Assembly (NCBI GenBank): GCA_963781065.1
Contig: CAWAET010000014.1
Coordinates: forward strand, 1-64,000
Reading direction: 5' to 3'
DNA from: CALZJC01 sp963781065
Lineage (GTDB): Bacteria; Acidobacteriota; Thermoanaerobaculia; Multivoradales; JAHEKO01
DNA: 64,000 nucleotides
This document shows, piece by piece, positions 11,250 to 20,096 of this stretch (the first letter of the stretch is position 1; every line of letters starts with the position of its first letter). A model generated the notes under the pieces. That model saw only the letters and a list, made by a program, of their open reading frames with translations, did no database searches and was not told the DNA's origin. The position numbers and the translations under genes were made by a program.

Positions 11250-12082
11250 CTGTCGGCGACCACCGATGCGGCCCGCGGCAGGACGCGCTCGGGCGCTTGC
11301 CGCAGCCGGCGGTAGATCTCGAGGGTGTGGTTGACGTGCTCGCGCACGCCGTCCTCCTCGGGAAAGAAGTCCAGCGTCGGCACCATCGACAGATCGGGCT
11401 TGAGCCCGGTCGACGCCAGAACCTCACCGTAGAGGTGCCGATGGGCACCCCCGAGATTGTCGAGCTCTACGTCCTCGCAGGCGTTCCAGTCCAGGCACTC
11501 GTCGGACCAGGGCAGGCCGAGGCGTTCCATGACCTGCGGGAAGATGACGCTGGGCCGGCCGCGAAAGTCGGTCGAATCGACCAGCAAGAAGTCGATGCCG
11601 TACTCACGGCAGTAGGCGATCTGCTTTTTCAGCAGGCCCCAGCCGGACTCGATGAAGGGGTAGACCGGGCTGGCACCGCCTTCGATCTTCTTGGCGCGCC
11701 GTGAGGCGATCTGGAGCCGTGGGTCACGCATCAAGAAGACCAGCGGCCTGGTCGCCAGGGCCGCCAGCAGCGGGAAGTTGTCGCCCACCTGATACGGCAT
11801 CTCCTTGATCACCAGCGCGTGGGCGCTGGTGTCCGCGGCGTAGTGCTTGATGGTCGTCAGGTCCAGGGGCGCGTCGAGCTTGGCGATCACCTGCGGAAGC
11901 CCCTCGCCCGAGTAGTACGTGGTCTCGAACGGCTCGTGGTAGTAGTAGCGCACCGACGGCTGCTCCCAGAATACGCGCGCGAACGCGGTCGAGCTGCAGC
12001 GCGGCGGCGAGACGATGACGTAGATGTGCTCGTGGCGCTCGCGGTACTTGGTGAACTCGTCGGGTAGCGAAATCGGTTCCAT
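11246..12082 (-). CDS. Sulfotransferase-like P-loop protein
   Basis: A 278-residue cytoplasmic protein with the two cofactor motifs of PAPS-dependent sulfotransferases: SPPRCSSTAFARVF near residue 25 (5'-phosphosulfate loop) and FLMRDPRLQIASRRAK near 136 (3'-phosphate site). This is the family of stand-alone bacterial sulfotransferase-like proteins; the acceptor is unknown and activity is not assured. It is a single gene, divergent from the PLP enzyme/ygeW operon and convergent with the alpha/beta hydrolase. Its link to purine breakdown is unclear. Confidence 0.75.
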   Translation of the reverse strand: MEPISLPDEFTKYRERHEHIYVIVSPPRCSSTAFARVFWEQPSVRYYYHEPFETTYYSGEGLPQVIAKLDAPLDLTTIKHYAADTSAHALVIKEMPYQVGDNFPLLAALATRPLVFLMRDPRLQIASRRAKKIEGGASPVYPFIESGWGLLKKQIAYCREYGIDFLLVDSTDFRGRPSVIFPQVMERLGLPWSDECLDWNACEDVELDNLGGAHRHLYGEVLASTGLKPDLSMVPTLDFFPEEDGVREHVNHTLEIYRRLRQAPERVLPRAASVVADS

Positions 12083-12207
12083 GGGGTCCTTTCCGGACTT
12101 GCTGATGCGCCTCTAGCTTGGGTTGGGATTGGCGCCGGGCCGTGGGACTTCATGGCCGCGAATCTTACCGACGGTATCACGGCCACCTCCGGCGCCGGAT
12201 TGACGAC

Positions 12208-12251
12208 TCCGCCGGTTGGTCTTAATGTCCTACGCACAGGCAACCGGCGGA
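12208..12251. promoter_or_regulatory. Inverted repeat upstream of the PLP enzyme-ygeW operon
   Basis: Perfect 11-bp arms TCCGCCGGTTG (12208-12218) and CAACCGGCGGA (12241-12251) enclose a 22-base spacer, about 85 bases before the ATG at 12336. A looser hairpin (GGCGCCGG arms, about 12132-12195) lies just upstream. It could be an operator or a leader RNA hairpin for the operon. Confidence 0.4.
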
Positions 12252-12335
12252 CGCTCGAGTCATGCGGCGAGCCGTGCCGCGACCAGGGACGGCCGCTCGT
12301 TTGACGGGCGCCACGATCCGCAGAGAGGGAGAGAG

Positions 12336-13819
12336 ATGAAGATCATCGAGTCGATCCACCAAGATGTGCTCGAGAAGTCCGTCGCGCTGGCGCGCGAGCG
12401 CAACGTCATCCTGCCCACCTTCGCCCAGCAGAAGGACCCGAGCCGCATCCCGCCGGCGATCGTCGCCCGGCTGGCCGAGCTCGGCCTGTGGGACATCGAC
12501 CCGGCGAACCTGTTCCGGATCACCTGGCACAACGAGCCCGTCGAGCGCGGCGGCGGCTTTGGCGAGGGCAACTGGATCGAGTTCCCCTCCGAGCTGACCG
12601 GCGTCGACGCCCGGATCGTCGGCATCCTGGGCCACTGGTTCCCCACCGGCGCCCACAAGGTGGGCGCGGCGTACGGCTGTCTGGTGCCGCGGCTGGTGTC
12701 GGGCAACTTCGACCCGACCAGCCAGAAGGCGGTCTGGCCGTCGACCGGCAACTACTGCCGCGGCGGCGCCTACGACTGCGCGCTGCTGGCCTGCCCGGCG
12801 GTGGCGATCCTGCCCGAGGGGATGAGCCGCGAGCGGTTCGAGTGGCTCAAGCAGATCGGCACCGACGAGGTCATCGCCACCCCCGGCACCGAGTCGAACG
12901 TCAAGGAGATCTACGACAAGTGCTGGGAGCTGCGCGCCGAGCGCGGCGACGGGGTGGTGATCTTCAACCAGTTCGAGGAGTTCGGCAACTCGATCTGGCA
13001 CTACCAGATGACCGGCTCGATCATCGAGCGGATCTACGAGAGCCACTACAAGACCGACCGCAGCCGGCTGGCGGCCTACTCGGCGCCACCGGCTCGGCCG
13101 GCACCATCGCCGCCGGCGACTATCTGCGCACCCGCTACCCGGCGATCCGGGTGGTCGCCACCGAGGCGCTGCAGTGCCCGACCCTCTACTCGCTGGGCTT
13201 TGGCGAGCACCGGATCGAGGGCATCGGCGACAAGCACGTGCCGTGGATCCACAACGTGCGCAACACCGACATGGTCGCCGCCATCGACGACGAGCAGACG
13301 ATGATGCTGTCGCGCCTGTTCAACGAGCCGGCGGGCCACGAGTACCTGGCGCGGCGTGGCGTCGCCGCGGAGGTCGTCGAGCAGCTGCCGCTGGTGGGTA
13401 TCTCGGGCATCTGCAACCTGGTCTCGAACATCAAGGCGGCGAAGTACTACGACATGGACTCGCGCGACGTGCTGTTCTGCCCGCTCACCGACGCCATGAG
13501 CCTGTACGAGTCCCGCCTCGAGGAGATGAACGAGTGCTACGGCCCGTTCACCGCCGCGGATGCGGCGGCGGTGGGGGCGCGCTATCTCGACGGCACGGCG
13601 ACCGACAACCTGCGCGAGCTGAGCTATCTGGACCGCAAGAGCCTGCACCACTTCAAGTACTTCACCTGGGTCGAGCAGCAGGGGCGGAGCTCGGAGGAGC
13701 TCAACCGGCTCTGGGACGAGGAGTTCTGGCAGGAGACCTTCGCCCAGGAGCAGGTCGACGAGTGGGACGGCCTGATCGACCAGTTCAACCAGGCGACCGG
13801 CCTGCTCGCGAAGCTCTGA
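12336..13819 (+). CDS. Fold-type II PLP enzyme paired with ygeW (one frame break)
   Basis: About 494 residues once one frame break is bridged. The PLP lysine lies in PTGAHKVGAAYG (near residue 107), and the glycine-rich phosphate loop GATGSAGTIAAG begins right after the break. This resembles cysteine-synthase-like enzymes annotated only as PLP-dependent lyase or thiolase. The frame is lost at 13080-13083, where a Ser codon lacks its third base; both halves are otherwise well conserved. Start ATG follows GAGAGGGAGAGAG. The gene precedes ygeW by 76 bp. A role in handling an amino acid intermediate between urate ring opening and diaminopropionate is plausible; the reaction is unknown. Confidence 0.8.
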
Positions 13820-13895
13820 GCCTGAACTGCTCGCCGGCTCGCTGCGAGAGCCGGTGAGAAGCTCAGGCCAGCCAACCCGAATCGAGGAGAGAGAG

Positions 13896-15095
13896 ATGAC
13901 CGACCACATCCGCGGCTTGATCAAACAGCTCGGAGGGCTGAGCACCAACCTCCACCAGCAGGACCTGCTGTTGACCTGGGAGCAGTCCGAGGCCGATCTG
14001 AGGGCGGTGCTCCTGGCCACCGAGATCTTCGAGGACCTCTACCGCGCCAACCTCGACGCGCGGCTCTACCGGGGCGGGCTTGCGGTCTCCATCTTCCGCG
14101 ACAAGTCGACCCGCACGCGGTTCTCCTTCGCCAGCGCCGCCAGCCTGCTGGGGCTGTCGCTGATGGATCTCGACGAGACCAAGACCCAGGTGGCGCATGG
14201 CGAGACCGTGCGCGAGACCGCCAACATGATCTCGTTCCTGACCGAGGTGATCGGCATCCGCGACGACATGTTCATCGGCGAGGGCCACGAGTACATGGCG
14301 GAGGTCTCGCAGGCAGTGGCCGCCGGCCACGCCGAGGGCGTGCTGCCGCAGAAGCCGGCGCTGATCAACCTGCAGTGCGACCGCGACCACCCGACCCAGT
14401 CGCTGGCCGACCTGATGCACCTGGTGAAGACCTTCGGCTCGCTCGAAGCGCTCAAGGGCAAGAAGCTCGCCATGACCTGGGCCTACTCGCCCTCCTACGG
14501 CAAGCCGCTGTCGGTGCCCCAGGGGATCATCGGCCTGATGACCCGGTTCGGCATGAACGTCACCCTGGCCCACCCCAAGGGCTACGAGGTGATGCCCGAG
14601 ATGGAGCGCATCGCCCGGCGGCAGGCGAGCGAGTCGGGCGGCTCGTTCGAGGTCACCAACTCGATGGCGGAGGCCTTCGCCGACGCCGACGTGGTCTACC
14701 CCAAGAGCTGGGCGCCCTACGCCATCATGGAGAAGCGCACCGCCTACCTGCGCGCCGGCGAGAGCGACAAGCTGGCGGCGCTCGAGGCGGAGGGCATCGC
14801 GGTCAACGACAATCACAAGGACTGGGAGTGCACCGAGGAGCTGATGGCCGCCACCAAGGACGGCAAGGCCCTCTACATGCACTGCCTGCCGGCGGACATC
14901 ACCGGCGTCAGCTGCAAGGAGGGCGAGGTGGCCGCCAGCGTCTTCGACCGGTACCGCATCCAGACGTATCAGGAGGCGGAGCACAAGCCGTACGTGATGG
15001 CGGCGATGATCCTGCTGAACCGCTTCGCCAACCCGGATCAGGCGCTCTACAAGGTGCTCAGCCGGGACCTGTCGCGGCGGATGCGGGTCAGCTAG
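13896..15095 (+). CDS. ygeW: Knotted carbamoyltransferase YgeW
   Basis: 399 residues, close to E. coli YgeW (396). It is recognisable along its length, with FRDKSTRTRFSFASAASLLG near residue 66 binding carbamoyl phosphate, CDRDHPTQSLADL near 165, TWAYSPSYGKPLSVPQGI near 196 and MHCLPADITGVSC near 328. Knotted fold is a family property. In the urate pathway it is thought to release carbamoyl phosphate from a ureido intermediate and so yield 2,3-diaminopropionate, opposite to the usual anabolic direction. The product pair would feed dpaL and carbamate kinase, both present here. GAGGAGAGAGAG precedes the ATG. Confidence 0.95.
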   Translation: MTDHIRGLIKQLGGLSTNLHQQDLLLTWEQSEADLRAVLLATEIFEDLYRANLDARLYRGGLAVSIFRDKSTRTRFSFASAASLLGLSLMDLDETKTQVAHGETVRETANMISFLTEVIGIRDDMFIGEGHEYMAEVSQAVAAGHAEGVLPQKPALINLQCDRDHPTQSLADLMHLVKTFGSLEALKGKKLAMTWAYSPSYGKPLSVPQGIIGLMTRFGMNVTLAHPKGYEVMPEMERIARRQASESGGSFEVTNSMAEAFADADVVYPKSWAPYAIMEKRTAYLRAGESDKLAALEAEGIAVNDNHKDWECTEELMAATKDGKALYMHCLPADITGVSCKEGEVAASVFDRYRIQTYQEAEHKPYVMAAMILLNRFANPDQALYKVLSRDLSRRMRVS

Positions 15096-15494
15096 TCCCG
15101 GTTACGCCTCCGGCCGGCCTCCGGCAGTACCAGCGCCCCCCGGCCGGCCAGCTCTGGAGTCCAGGGGATAGGGGTAGCCCAGGTACCGGCTCGGCTCAGT
15201 CGGGCTTTGGGCGTTGCCTCGCCTGCGCATCGCCGACGCGCGGCGCCCGTCGTGCCCTGCGAAGGCTGATGCTGTAGCGCTGGCGATGAGCTACCTGAGC
15301 TACCCCTATCCCCTGGCCTCCGCCGCCGGCCTCCTTCCGCGATGCTTGGCGCCGTTGATGGTCCACGAACGGAGCGGAAAGCCTCAGCGGCTTGGAGGCC
15401 TCGAAGGTGGAGCAGGATGACGTCGCACATGGCCCTGTTCCCGGCACCGCCGGAGCGTCAGCCTCTGCGGCTTGGAGCGGCGGAGGACTGAGCC
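15096..15494. other. Repeat-rich gap between convergent carbamoyltransferase genes
   Basis: This 399-bp stretch holds no gene. It contains a 156-bp palindromic element (15161-15316), two direct copies of AGCCTCNGCGGCTTGGAG (about 15380 and 15461), and a 29-bp segment (15406-15434) that matches 25 of 29 bases of the neighbouring carbamoyltransferase gene at 15626-15654. Confidence 0.65.
15161..15316. repeat. Palindromic element of 156 bp (copy E3)
   Basis: The arms 15161-15187 and 15290-15316 match as inverted repeats at 25 of 27 positions (shared core CTACCCCTATCCCCTGG). The inner part runs through GGGCGTTGCCTCGCCTGCGC and GACGCGCGGCGCC. Its length equals copy E2, but arms and core differ, so it may belong to a sister family. 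It sits 65 bp after the ygeW stop and may act as a terminator for two convergent genes. Confidence 0.6.
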
Positions 15495-16448
15495 CTACTC
15501 CATCTTGCCGAGCACGAGAGCCAAGAGCGCCATCCGCATCACCACCCCGTTGAACGCCTCCTGCCAGTACCGCGACCAGCGGGTGATGTCCACGTCGGCG
15601 GGGATCTCGTCCATCCGCGGCAGCGAGTGGAGCAGGATGGCGTCGGACTTGGCCTTCGTCTCGAGCAGCTCGCGGGTGATCTTGTAGTTGGCCGGGGTCA
15701 GGCCGACGTCGCCGTCGCGCTCGTCGCGGGACTTGGTGTAGTCGGGCTGCACCACCGGCTCGACCAGGATCACGTCGGCCTCGGCGATCGCCTCCTCGAC
15801 GTGGTCGACCTCGGACCAGTCCAGACTGTAGCCGCTGATCTCGGCCTTGAACTCGTCGGTCAGCGAGATCTCCGGCGGCGAGCAGAACGTGATCGGGCAG
15901 TCGAACTGGGTCAGGCCGTAGGCCAGCGAGTGCATGGTGCGCATCCGCATGTCGCCCACCGCCAGCCACTTGAGGCCGTCGATCCGGCCCTTCTCGCGGT
16001 AGACCGTGTAGAGGTCGGTGAGGATCTGGGTCGGGTGCTCGCCCCAGCCGTCGCCGCCGTTGATGATCGGCACCGAGGCCCACTTCGCCGCCTCTTGCGG
16101 GGCGCCCTGCTCGAAGTGGCGCATGACGATGACGTCGCCGTAGAACTCGAGCATCTTGACCGTGTCCTTGATCGACTCCTGGTAGAAGTCGCCGGCGCGG
16201 GTCATCTTGGCGTCGGAGAAGCCGGTGACGCCGCCGCCCAGCCGCAGCATGGCGGCTTCGTGGGCCAGCCGGGTGCGGGTCGACGGCTGGTAGAACGCCG
16301 TCACCAGGCTCTTGTGCTTCAGCAGGTCGCTGTTGCGCCGGTTGCGGGCGATCGGCTCGAGCTTCTCGGCCGCCTCGAAGACGCGGAAGAACTCGTGGCG
16401 CTCGAAGTCCTTGAGCGAAAGAATGTCGCGACCACTGAAGCTGCGCAT
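15495..16448 (-). CDS. Aspartate/ornithine carbamoyltransferase family protein (PyrB-like)
   Basis: 317 residues, a normal length for a catalytic chain of aspartate carbamoyltransferase. The carbamoyl-phosphate loop is QPSTRTRLAHE near residue 54, followed by DGWGEHPTQILTDLYT near 133 and ILLHSLPRMDEI near 275. It is transcribed alone, divergent from carbamate kinase and convergent with ygeW. It could be the pyrimidine enzyme PyrB, but the absence of other pyrimidine genes and its place between ygeW and carbamate kinase suggest a catabolic role on a carbamoylated amino acid; sequence alone does not settle this. Confidence 0.85.
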   Translation of the reverse strand: MRSFSGRDILSLKDFERHEFFRVFEAAEKLEPIARNRRNSDLLKHKSLVTAFYQPSTRTRLAHEAAMLRLGGGVTGFSDAKMTRAGDFYQESIKDTVKMLEFYGDVIVMRHFEQGAPQEAAKWASVPIINGGDGWGEHPTQILTDLYTVYREKGRIDGLKWLAVGDMRMRTMHSLAYGLTQFDCPITFCSPPEISLTDEFKAEISGYSLDWSEVDHVEEAIAEADVILVEPVVQPDYTKSRDERDGDVGLTPANYKITRELLETKAKSDAILLHSLPRMDEIPADVDITRWSRYWQEAFNGVVMRMALLALVLGKME

Positions 16449-16661
16449 GGCTGTCTCCTCTTGCCTGATTCGGTCGTGGATGGTGTGGAGTGGGCGGGGG
16501 CCGGCGCGGCCTCCGCAGGCGGGATTCTAGTCGCTGGCCGGTGGTGGGCAAAACCGGTCGCGCGGCCGGCGAGGCGGCCGGCGACGCCGGAGCCGGCCGG
16601 GCCGATGGCGACGGCGGGTCGGTTTGCCGTATTCTCTGGGGTCAACCTGGGAGACGCAAAC

Positions 16662-17600
16662 ATGGAGAAACTCGTTGTCATCGCGATCGGCGGCAACTCG
16701 CTCATCAAGGACGCCGCGCACGCCACGGTGTTCGACCAGTACAAAGCCGCCGGCGAGACCACCGACCACATCGCCCGGATCGTGGCCGACGGCTATCGGG
16801 TGCTGATCACCCACGGCAACGGACCGCAGGTGGGCTTCATCCTGCTGCGCTCGGAGATGGCCAAGGAGGTGCTGCATCAGCTGCCGCTGGACACCTGCGG
16901 CGCCGACACCCAGGGCGCCATCGGCTACCAGATCGCCCAGACCTTGGGCAACGAGCTGCGCCGCGACGGCCTCGACCGCCAGGTGGCGGCGGTAGTGACC
17001 CAGGTGGTGGTCGACGACGCGGACCCGGGCTTTGCCAGCCCCTCGAAGCCGATCGGCCCGTTCTACTCCGAGGAGGCGGCGCGGAAACACCAGCAGGAGG
17101 GTTGGGAGATGCGCGAGGACGCGGGCCGCGGCTGGCGGCGTGTCGTCGCCTCGCCCCGGCCGCTCGAGATCGTCGAGGAGCCCGCCATCCGGGCGCTGCT
17201 CGAGCGGGGCGTCATCGTGGTGGCGGTGGGTGGCGGCGGCATCCCGGTGGTCCGCCGCGAGAACGGCGACCTGGAGGGCGTCGGCGCGGTGATCGACAAG
17301 GACTGGGCCTCCTGCCTGCTGGCCAAGAACCTGGGCGCCGAGATGTTCCTCATCTCCACCGCGGTGGACAAGGTGGCGATCCACTTCGGCAAGCCCGAGC
17401 AGCGGGACCTCGACGAGATCACCGTCGCCGAGGCGAAGCGCTACACCGCCGAGGGCCACTTCGCGCCGGGCAGCATGAAACCCAAGATCGAGGCGGCGAT
17501 CGACTTCCTCGAGCACGGCGGCGAGCGAGTGATCATCACCCAGCCGCACCTGCTCGAGCATGCGATGCGCGGCGAGACCGGAACCCAAATCGTGCCCTGA
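16662..17600 (+). CDS. arcC: Carbamate kinase
   Basis: 312 residues, the family length. It transfers phosphate from carbamoyl phosphate to ADP, giving ATP, CO2 and ammonia. Recognisable motifs are AIGGNSLI at the N terminus, THGNGPQVGFILLRSE near 48, AVGGGGIPV near 191 and FAPGSMKPKIEA near 268. E. coli has a homologue (yqeA) in the corresponding cluster. It leads an operon with three further genes (gaps 21 and 12 bp, then a 4-bp overlap). It would collect the energy of carbamoyl phosphate made by YgeW. The upstream 213-bp gap is shared with the divergent carbamoyltransferase gene. Confidence 0.95.
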   Translation: MEKLVVIAIGGNSLIKDAAHATVFDQYKAAGETTDHIARIVADGYRVLITHGNGPQVGFILLRSEMAKEVLHQLPLDTCGADTQGAIGYQIAQTLGNELRRDGLDRQVAAVVTQVVVDDADPGFASPSKPIGPFYSEEAARKHQQEGWEMREDAGRGWRRVVASPRPLEIVEEPAIRALLERGVIVVAVGGGGIPVVRRENGDLEGVGAVIDKDWASCLLAKNLGAEMFLISTAVDKVAIHFGKPEQRDLDEITVAEAKRYTAEGHFAPGSMKPKIEAAIDFLEHGGERVIITQPHLLEHAMRGETGTQIVP

Positions 17601-17621
17601 CCGGCATCGAGGAGCTCTCGC

Positions 17622-18887
17622 ATGAACATGACCGGCTTCGAGTGTGTGGCCTGCGGCGGGCGCCAGGGCGCCGAGTACGCGGGCTACGTCTGTCCGACCT
17701 GCGGCCACAACCTGCAGGTGACCTACGACTACGACCGGGTGCGCGAGGAGCTCGACCTGGCGCGGCCCTTCCAGCAGTCGCGGGCCGACCTGTTCCGCTA
17801 TCTGCCGCTGCTGCCGCTCGCGGACCTGTCGCTGGCGCCCAGCCTGCGGATCGGCGCCACGCCGCTGTTTCGGGCCGGCCGGCTGGGCGCCTCGGCCGGG
17901 CTCTCCGACGTCTGGCTGAAGGACGAGGGCCTCAACCCGAGCGCCTCGTTCAAGGACCGCGCCAGCGCCGTCGCGGTCACCCGGGCGCGCGAGCTCGGCG
18001 CGGAGGTGGTCGCCGCCGCCAGCACCGGCAACGCCGGCAGCTCGATGGCCTGCATGGCGGCGCGGGTGGGCGTGCCCTGCGTGATCTTCGTGCCGGCCGC
18101 CGCGCCGTCGGCGAAGATCGCCCAGCTGCTGATCTTCGGCGCCCGCGTGCTCGCGGTCCGCGGCACCTACGACCAGGCCTTCGACCTCTGTTTCGAGGTC
18201 TGCCGCAAGCGCGGCTGGTTCAACCGCAACACCGGCTACAACCCCTACACCCGCGAGGGCAAGAAGACCTGCAGCTTCGAGTTCTGCGAGCAGTTCGCCT
18301 GGAAGCCGCCGGACCGGGTCGTCGTCCCGGTCGGTGACGGCAACATCATCAGCGGCATCTGGAAGGGGCTCAAGGAGCTCCACATCCTGGGGCTGATCGA
18401 CCGGCTGCCGAAGCTGGTCTGCGCCCAGTCGACCGGCAGCAACGCGATCAGCCGTATCGTCGCCAGGGTCCGGCGCCAGCACGCGGACCCGAGCGCCGTC
18501 GACTGGTCGGCGGTGCGGATCAGCAAGGTGCGCGCCACCACCGTGGCGGATTCCATCTCGGTCGATCAGCCGCGCGACGGGCTGGCCGCGGCGCGCGCGG
18601 TCATCGAGTCGGGCGGCGACGCGGTGACGGTGCCGGACGGGCAGATCATGAGCGCGGTGCGCGAGATCGCCCAGCTGTCCGGCGTCTTTGTCGAGCCGTC
18701 CTGCGCCACCACCTGGGCGTGCGTCAAGAAGATGGCGCGGGCAGGAGATGTGGCGAGCGACGAGCGGATCCTCTGCGTGCTCACCGGCAGCGGCCTCAAG
18801 GACGTCGCCGGCGCCCGCCGGGTGGCCGGCGAGCCGATCGAGATCGAGCCTTCCATCGAGGCCGCCGAGGCTGCCTTGGGTGCCTAG
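17622..18887 (+). CDS. Threonine-synthase-like PLP enzyme
   Basis: A 421-residue fold-type II PLP enzyme. An N-terminal zinc-ribbon-like segment has two CxxC pairs (CVACGG near 8 and CPTCGH near 28), as in archaeal-type threonine synthases. The PLP lysine is in NPSASFKDRAS near residue 107, and STGNAGSSMACMAA near 128 binds substrate. The C-terminal half has VGDGNIISGIWKG and TGSGLKD. It lies between carbamate kinase and ygeY in one operon, so it more likely acts on a purine-derived amino acid than in threonine biosynthesis, though true threonine synthase cannot be excluded from sequence alone. Confidence 0.82.
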   Translation: MNMTGFECVACGGRQGAEYAGYVCPTCGHNLQVTYDYDRVREELDLARPFQQSRADLFRYLPLLPLADLSLAPSLRIGATPLFRAGRLGASAGLSDVWLKDEGLNPSASFKDRASAVAVTRARELGAEVVAAASTGNAGSSMACMAARVGVPCVIFVPAAAPSAKIAQLLIFGARVLAVRGTYDQAFDLCFEVCRKRGWFNRNTGYNPYTREGKKTCSFEFCEQFAWKPPDRVVVPVGDGNIISGIWKGLKELHILGLIDRLPKLVCAQSTGSNAISRIVARVRRQHADPSAVDWSAVRISKVRATTVADSISVDQPRDGLAAARAVIESGGDAVTVPDGQIMSAVREIAQLSGVFVEPSCATTWACVKKMARAGDVASDERILCVLTGSGLKDVAGARRVAGEPIEIEPSIEAAEAALGA

Positions 18888-18899
18888 GAGAGACGAGCC

Positions 18900-20096
18900 A
18901 TGACGAGCGACTTCTACAAGCTGGCCAAGGAGGCCGAGCCCCAGCTGGTCAAGTACCTGCGCGACATCGTCGCCATCCCGTCGATGAGCTGCGACGAGGA
19001 GCGGGTGATCCACCGCATCCAGCGCGAGATGGACAAGCTGGGCTTCGACGAGACCACCATCGACCCGATGGGCAATCTGATCGGCCGGATGGGCTCGGGC
19101 TCGAGGTCGATCGCGCTGGATGCCCACATCGACACCGTCGACGTGACCGACGAGGACCAGTGGGAGACCGACCCGTTCGACCCGATCGTCAAGGACGGCT
19201 GTGTGTTCGGTCGCGGCACCACCGACATGAAGGCCGGCAACGTCTCCTCGGTCTACGCCGCCGCCCTGCTCAAGCGCTCCGGCCTGCTGCCCGACGATGT
19301 GACGCTCTACGTCACCGCCACGGTCCAGGAAGAGGACTGCGACGGGCTCTGCTGGCAGTACATCGTCAACGAGGGCGGCCTGCGGCCCGACGTCGTGGTC
19401 ATCACCGAGCCCACCAGCCTGTCGGTCTACCGCGGCCAGCGCGGCCGCATGGAGATCGAGATCTCCACCGAGGGGGTCTCCTGCCACGGCTCGGCGCCGT
19501 CGCGCGGCGTCAACGCGGTCTACAAGATGGCCGACGTCATCGAGGACGTCGCCCGGCTCAACCAGAAGCTCAAGCCGCACGAGCCGCTGGGCAAGGGATC
19601 GGTGGCGATCAGCCAGATCCGCTCGACCTCACCCAGCCTCTGCGCCGTCGCCGACGGCTGCACCATCCACCTCGACCGCCGGCTGACCGCCGGCGAGGAC
19701 GAGCAGACCGCCGTCGCCGAGCTCGAAGCGATGGCCTCGGTGCAGAAGGCCGGGGCCGAGGTGACCGTCCTCGAGTACTCGACCCCCAGCTGGACCGGTC
19801 TGGTCTACCCGACCAAGAAGTACTACCCGTCGTGGCAGATGGAGCTCGACCACCCGGCCGTCGTCGCCGCGGTCGACGCCTACCGGGCGGCGCTCGGCGG
19901 CGAGCCGCACCTGGGCTACTGGGTGTTCAGCACCAACGGGGTGGCGACGGCGGGAATGCACCAGATCCCCACCGTCGGCTTCGGGCCCGGGCACGAGAAA
20001 CACGCCCACGCGCCCAACGAGCGGGTGGAGATCGAGCATGTGGTGAAGGCGGCGGCGTTCTACATGGGGTTCGTGCGGGAGTTCGCGCGGTCGTGA
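18900..20096 (+). CDS. ygeY: YgeY-family M20 hydrolase
   Basis: 398 residues (E. coli YgeY has 403), a zinc-dependent M20 peptidase/deacylase-type hydrolase. Metal ligands are visible in LDAHIDTVDV near 77, GRGTTDMKAG near 104 and the catalytic pair QEEDCDG near 141; TEPTSLSVYRGQRGRMEI and the histidine in GHEKHAHAPNE near 364 complete the site. Database names call this family a selenium metabolism hydrolase, while urate work places it in the pathway before diaminopropionate release. It is third in the arcC operon, 12 bp after the PLP enzyme, and its TGA overlaps the next GTG start. Confidence 0.92.
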   Translation: MTSDFYKLAKEAEPQLVKYLRDIVAIPSMSCDEERVIHRIQREMDKLGFDETTIDPMGNLIGRMGSGSRSIALDAHIDTVDVTDEDQWETDPFDPIVKDGCVFGRGTTDMKAGNVSSVYAAALLKRSGLLPDDVTLYVTATVQEEDCDGLCWQYIVNEGGLRPDVVVITEPTSLSVYRGQRGRMEIEISTEGVSCHGSAPSRGVNAVYKMADVIEDVARLNQKLKPHEPLGKGSVAISQIRSTSPSLCAVADGCTIHLDRRLTAGEDEQTAVAELEAMASVQKAGAEVTVLEYSTPSWTGLVYPTKKYYPSWQMELDHPAVVAAVDAYRAALGGEPHLGYWVFSTNGVATAGMHQIPTVGFGPGHEKHAHAPNERVEIEHVVKAAAFYMGFVREFARS

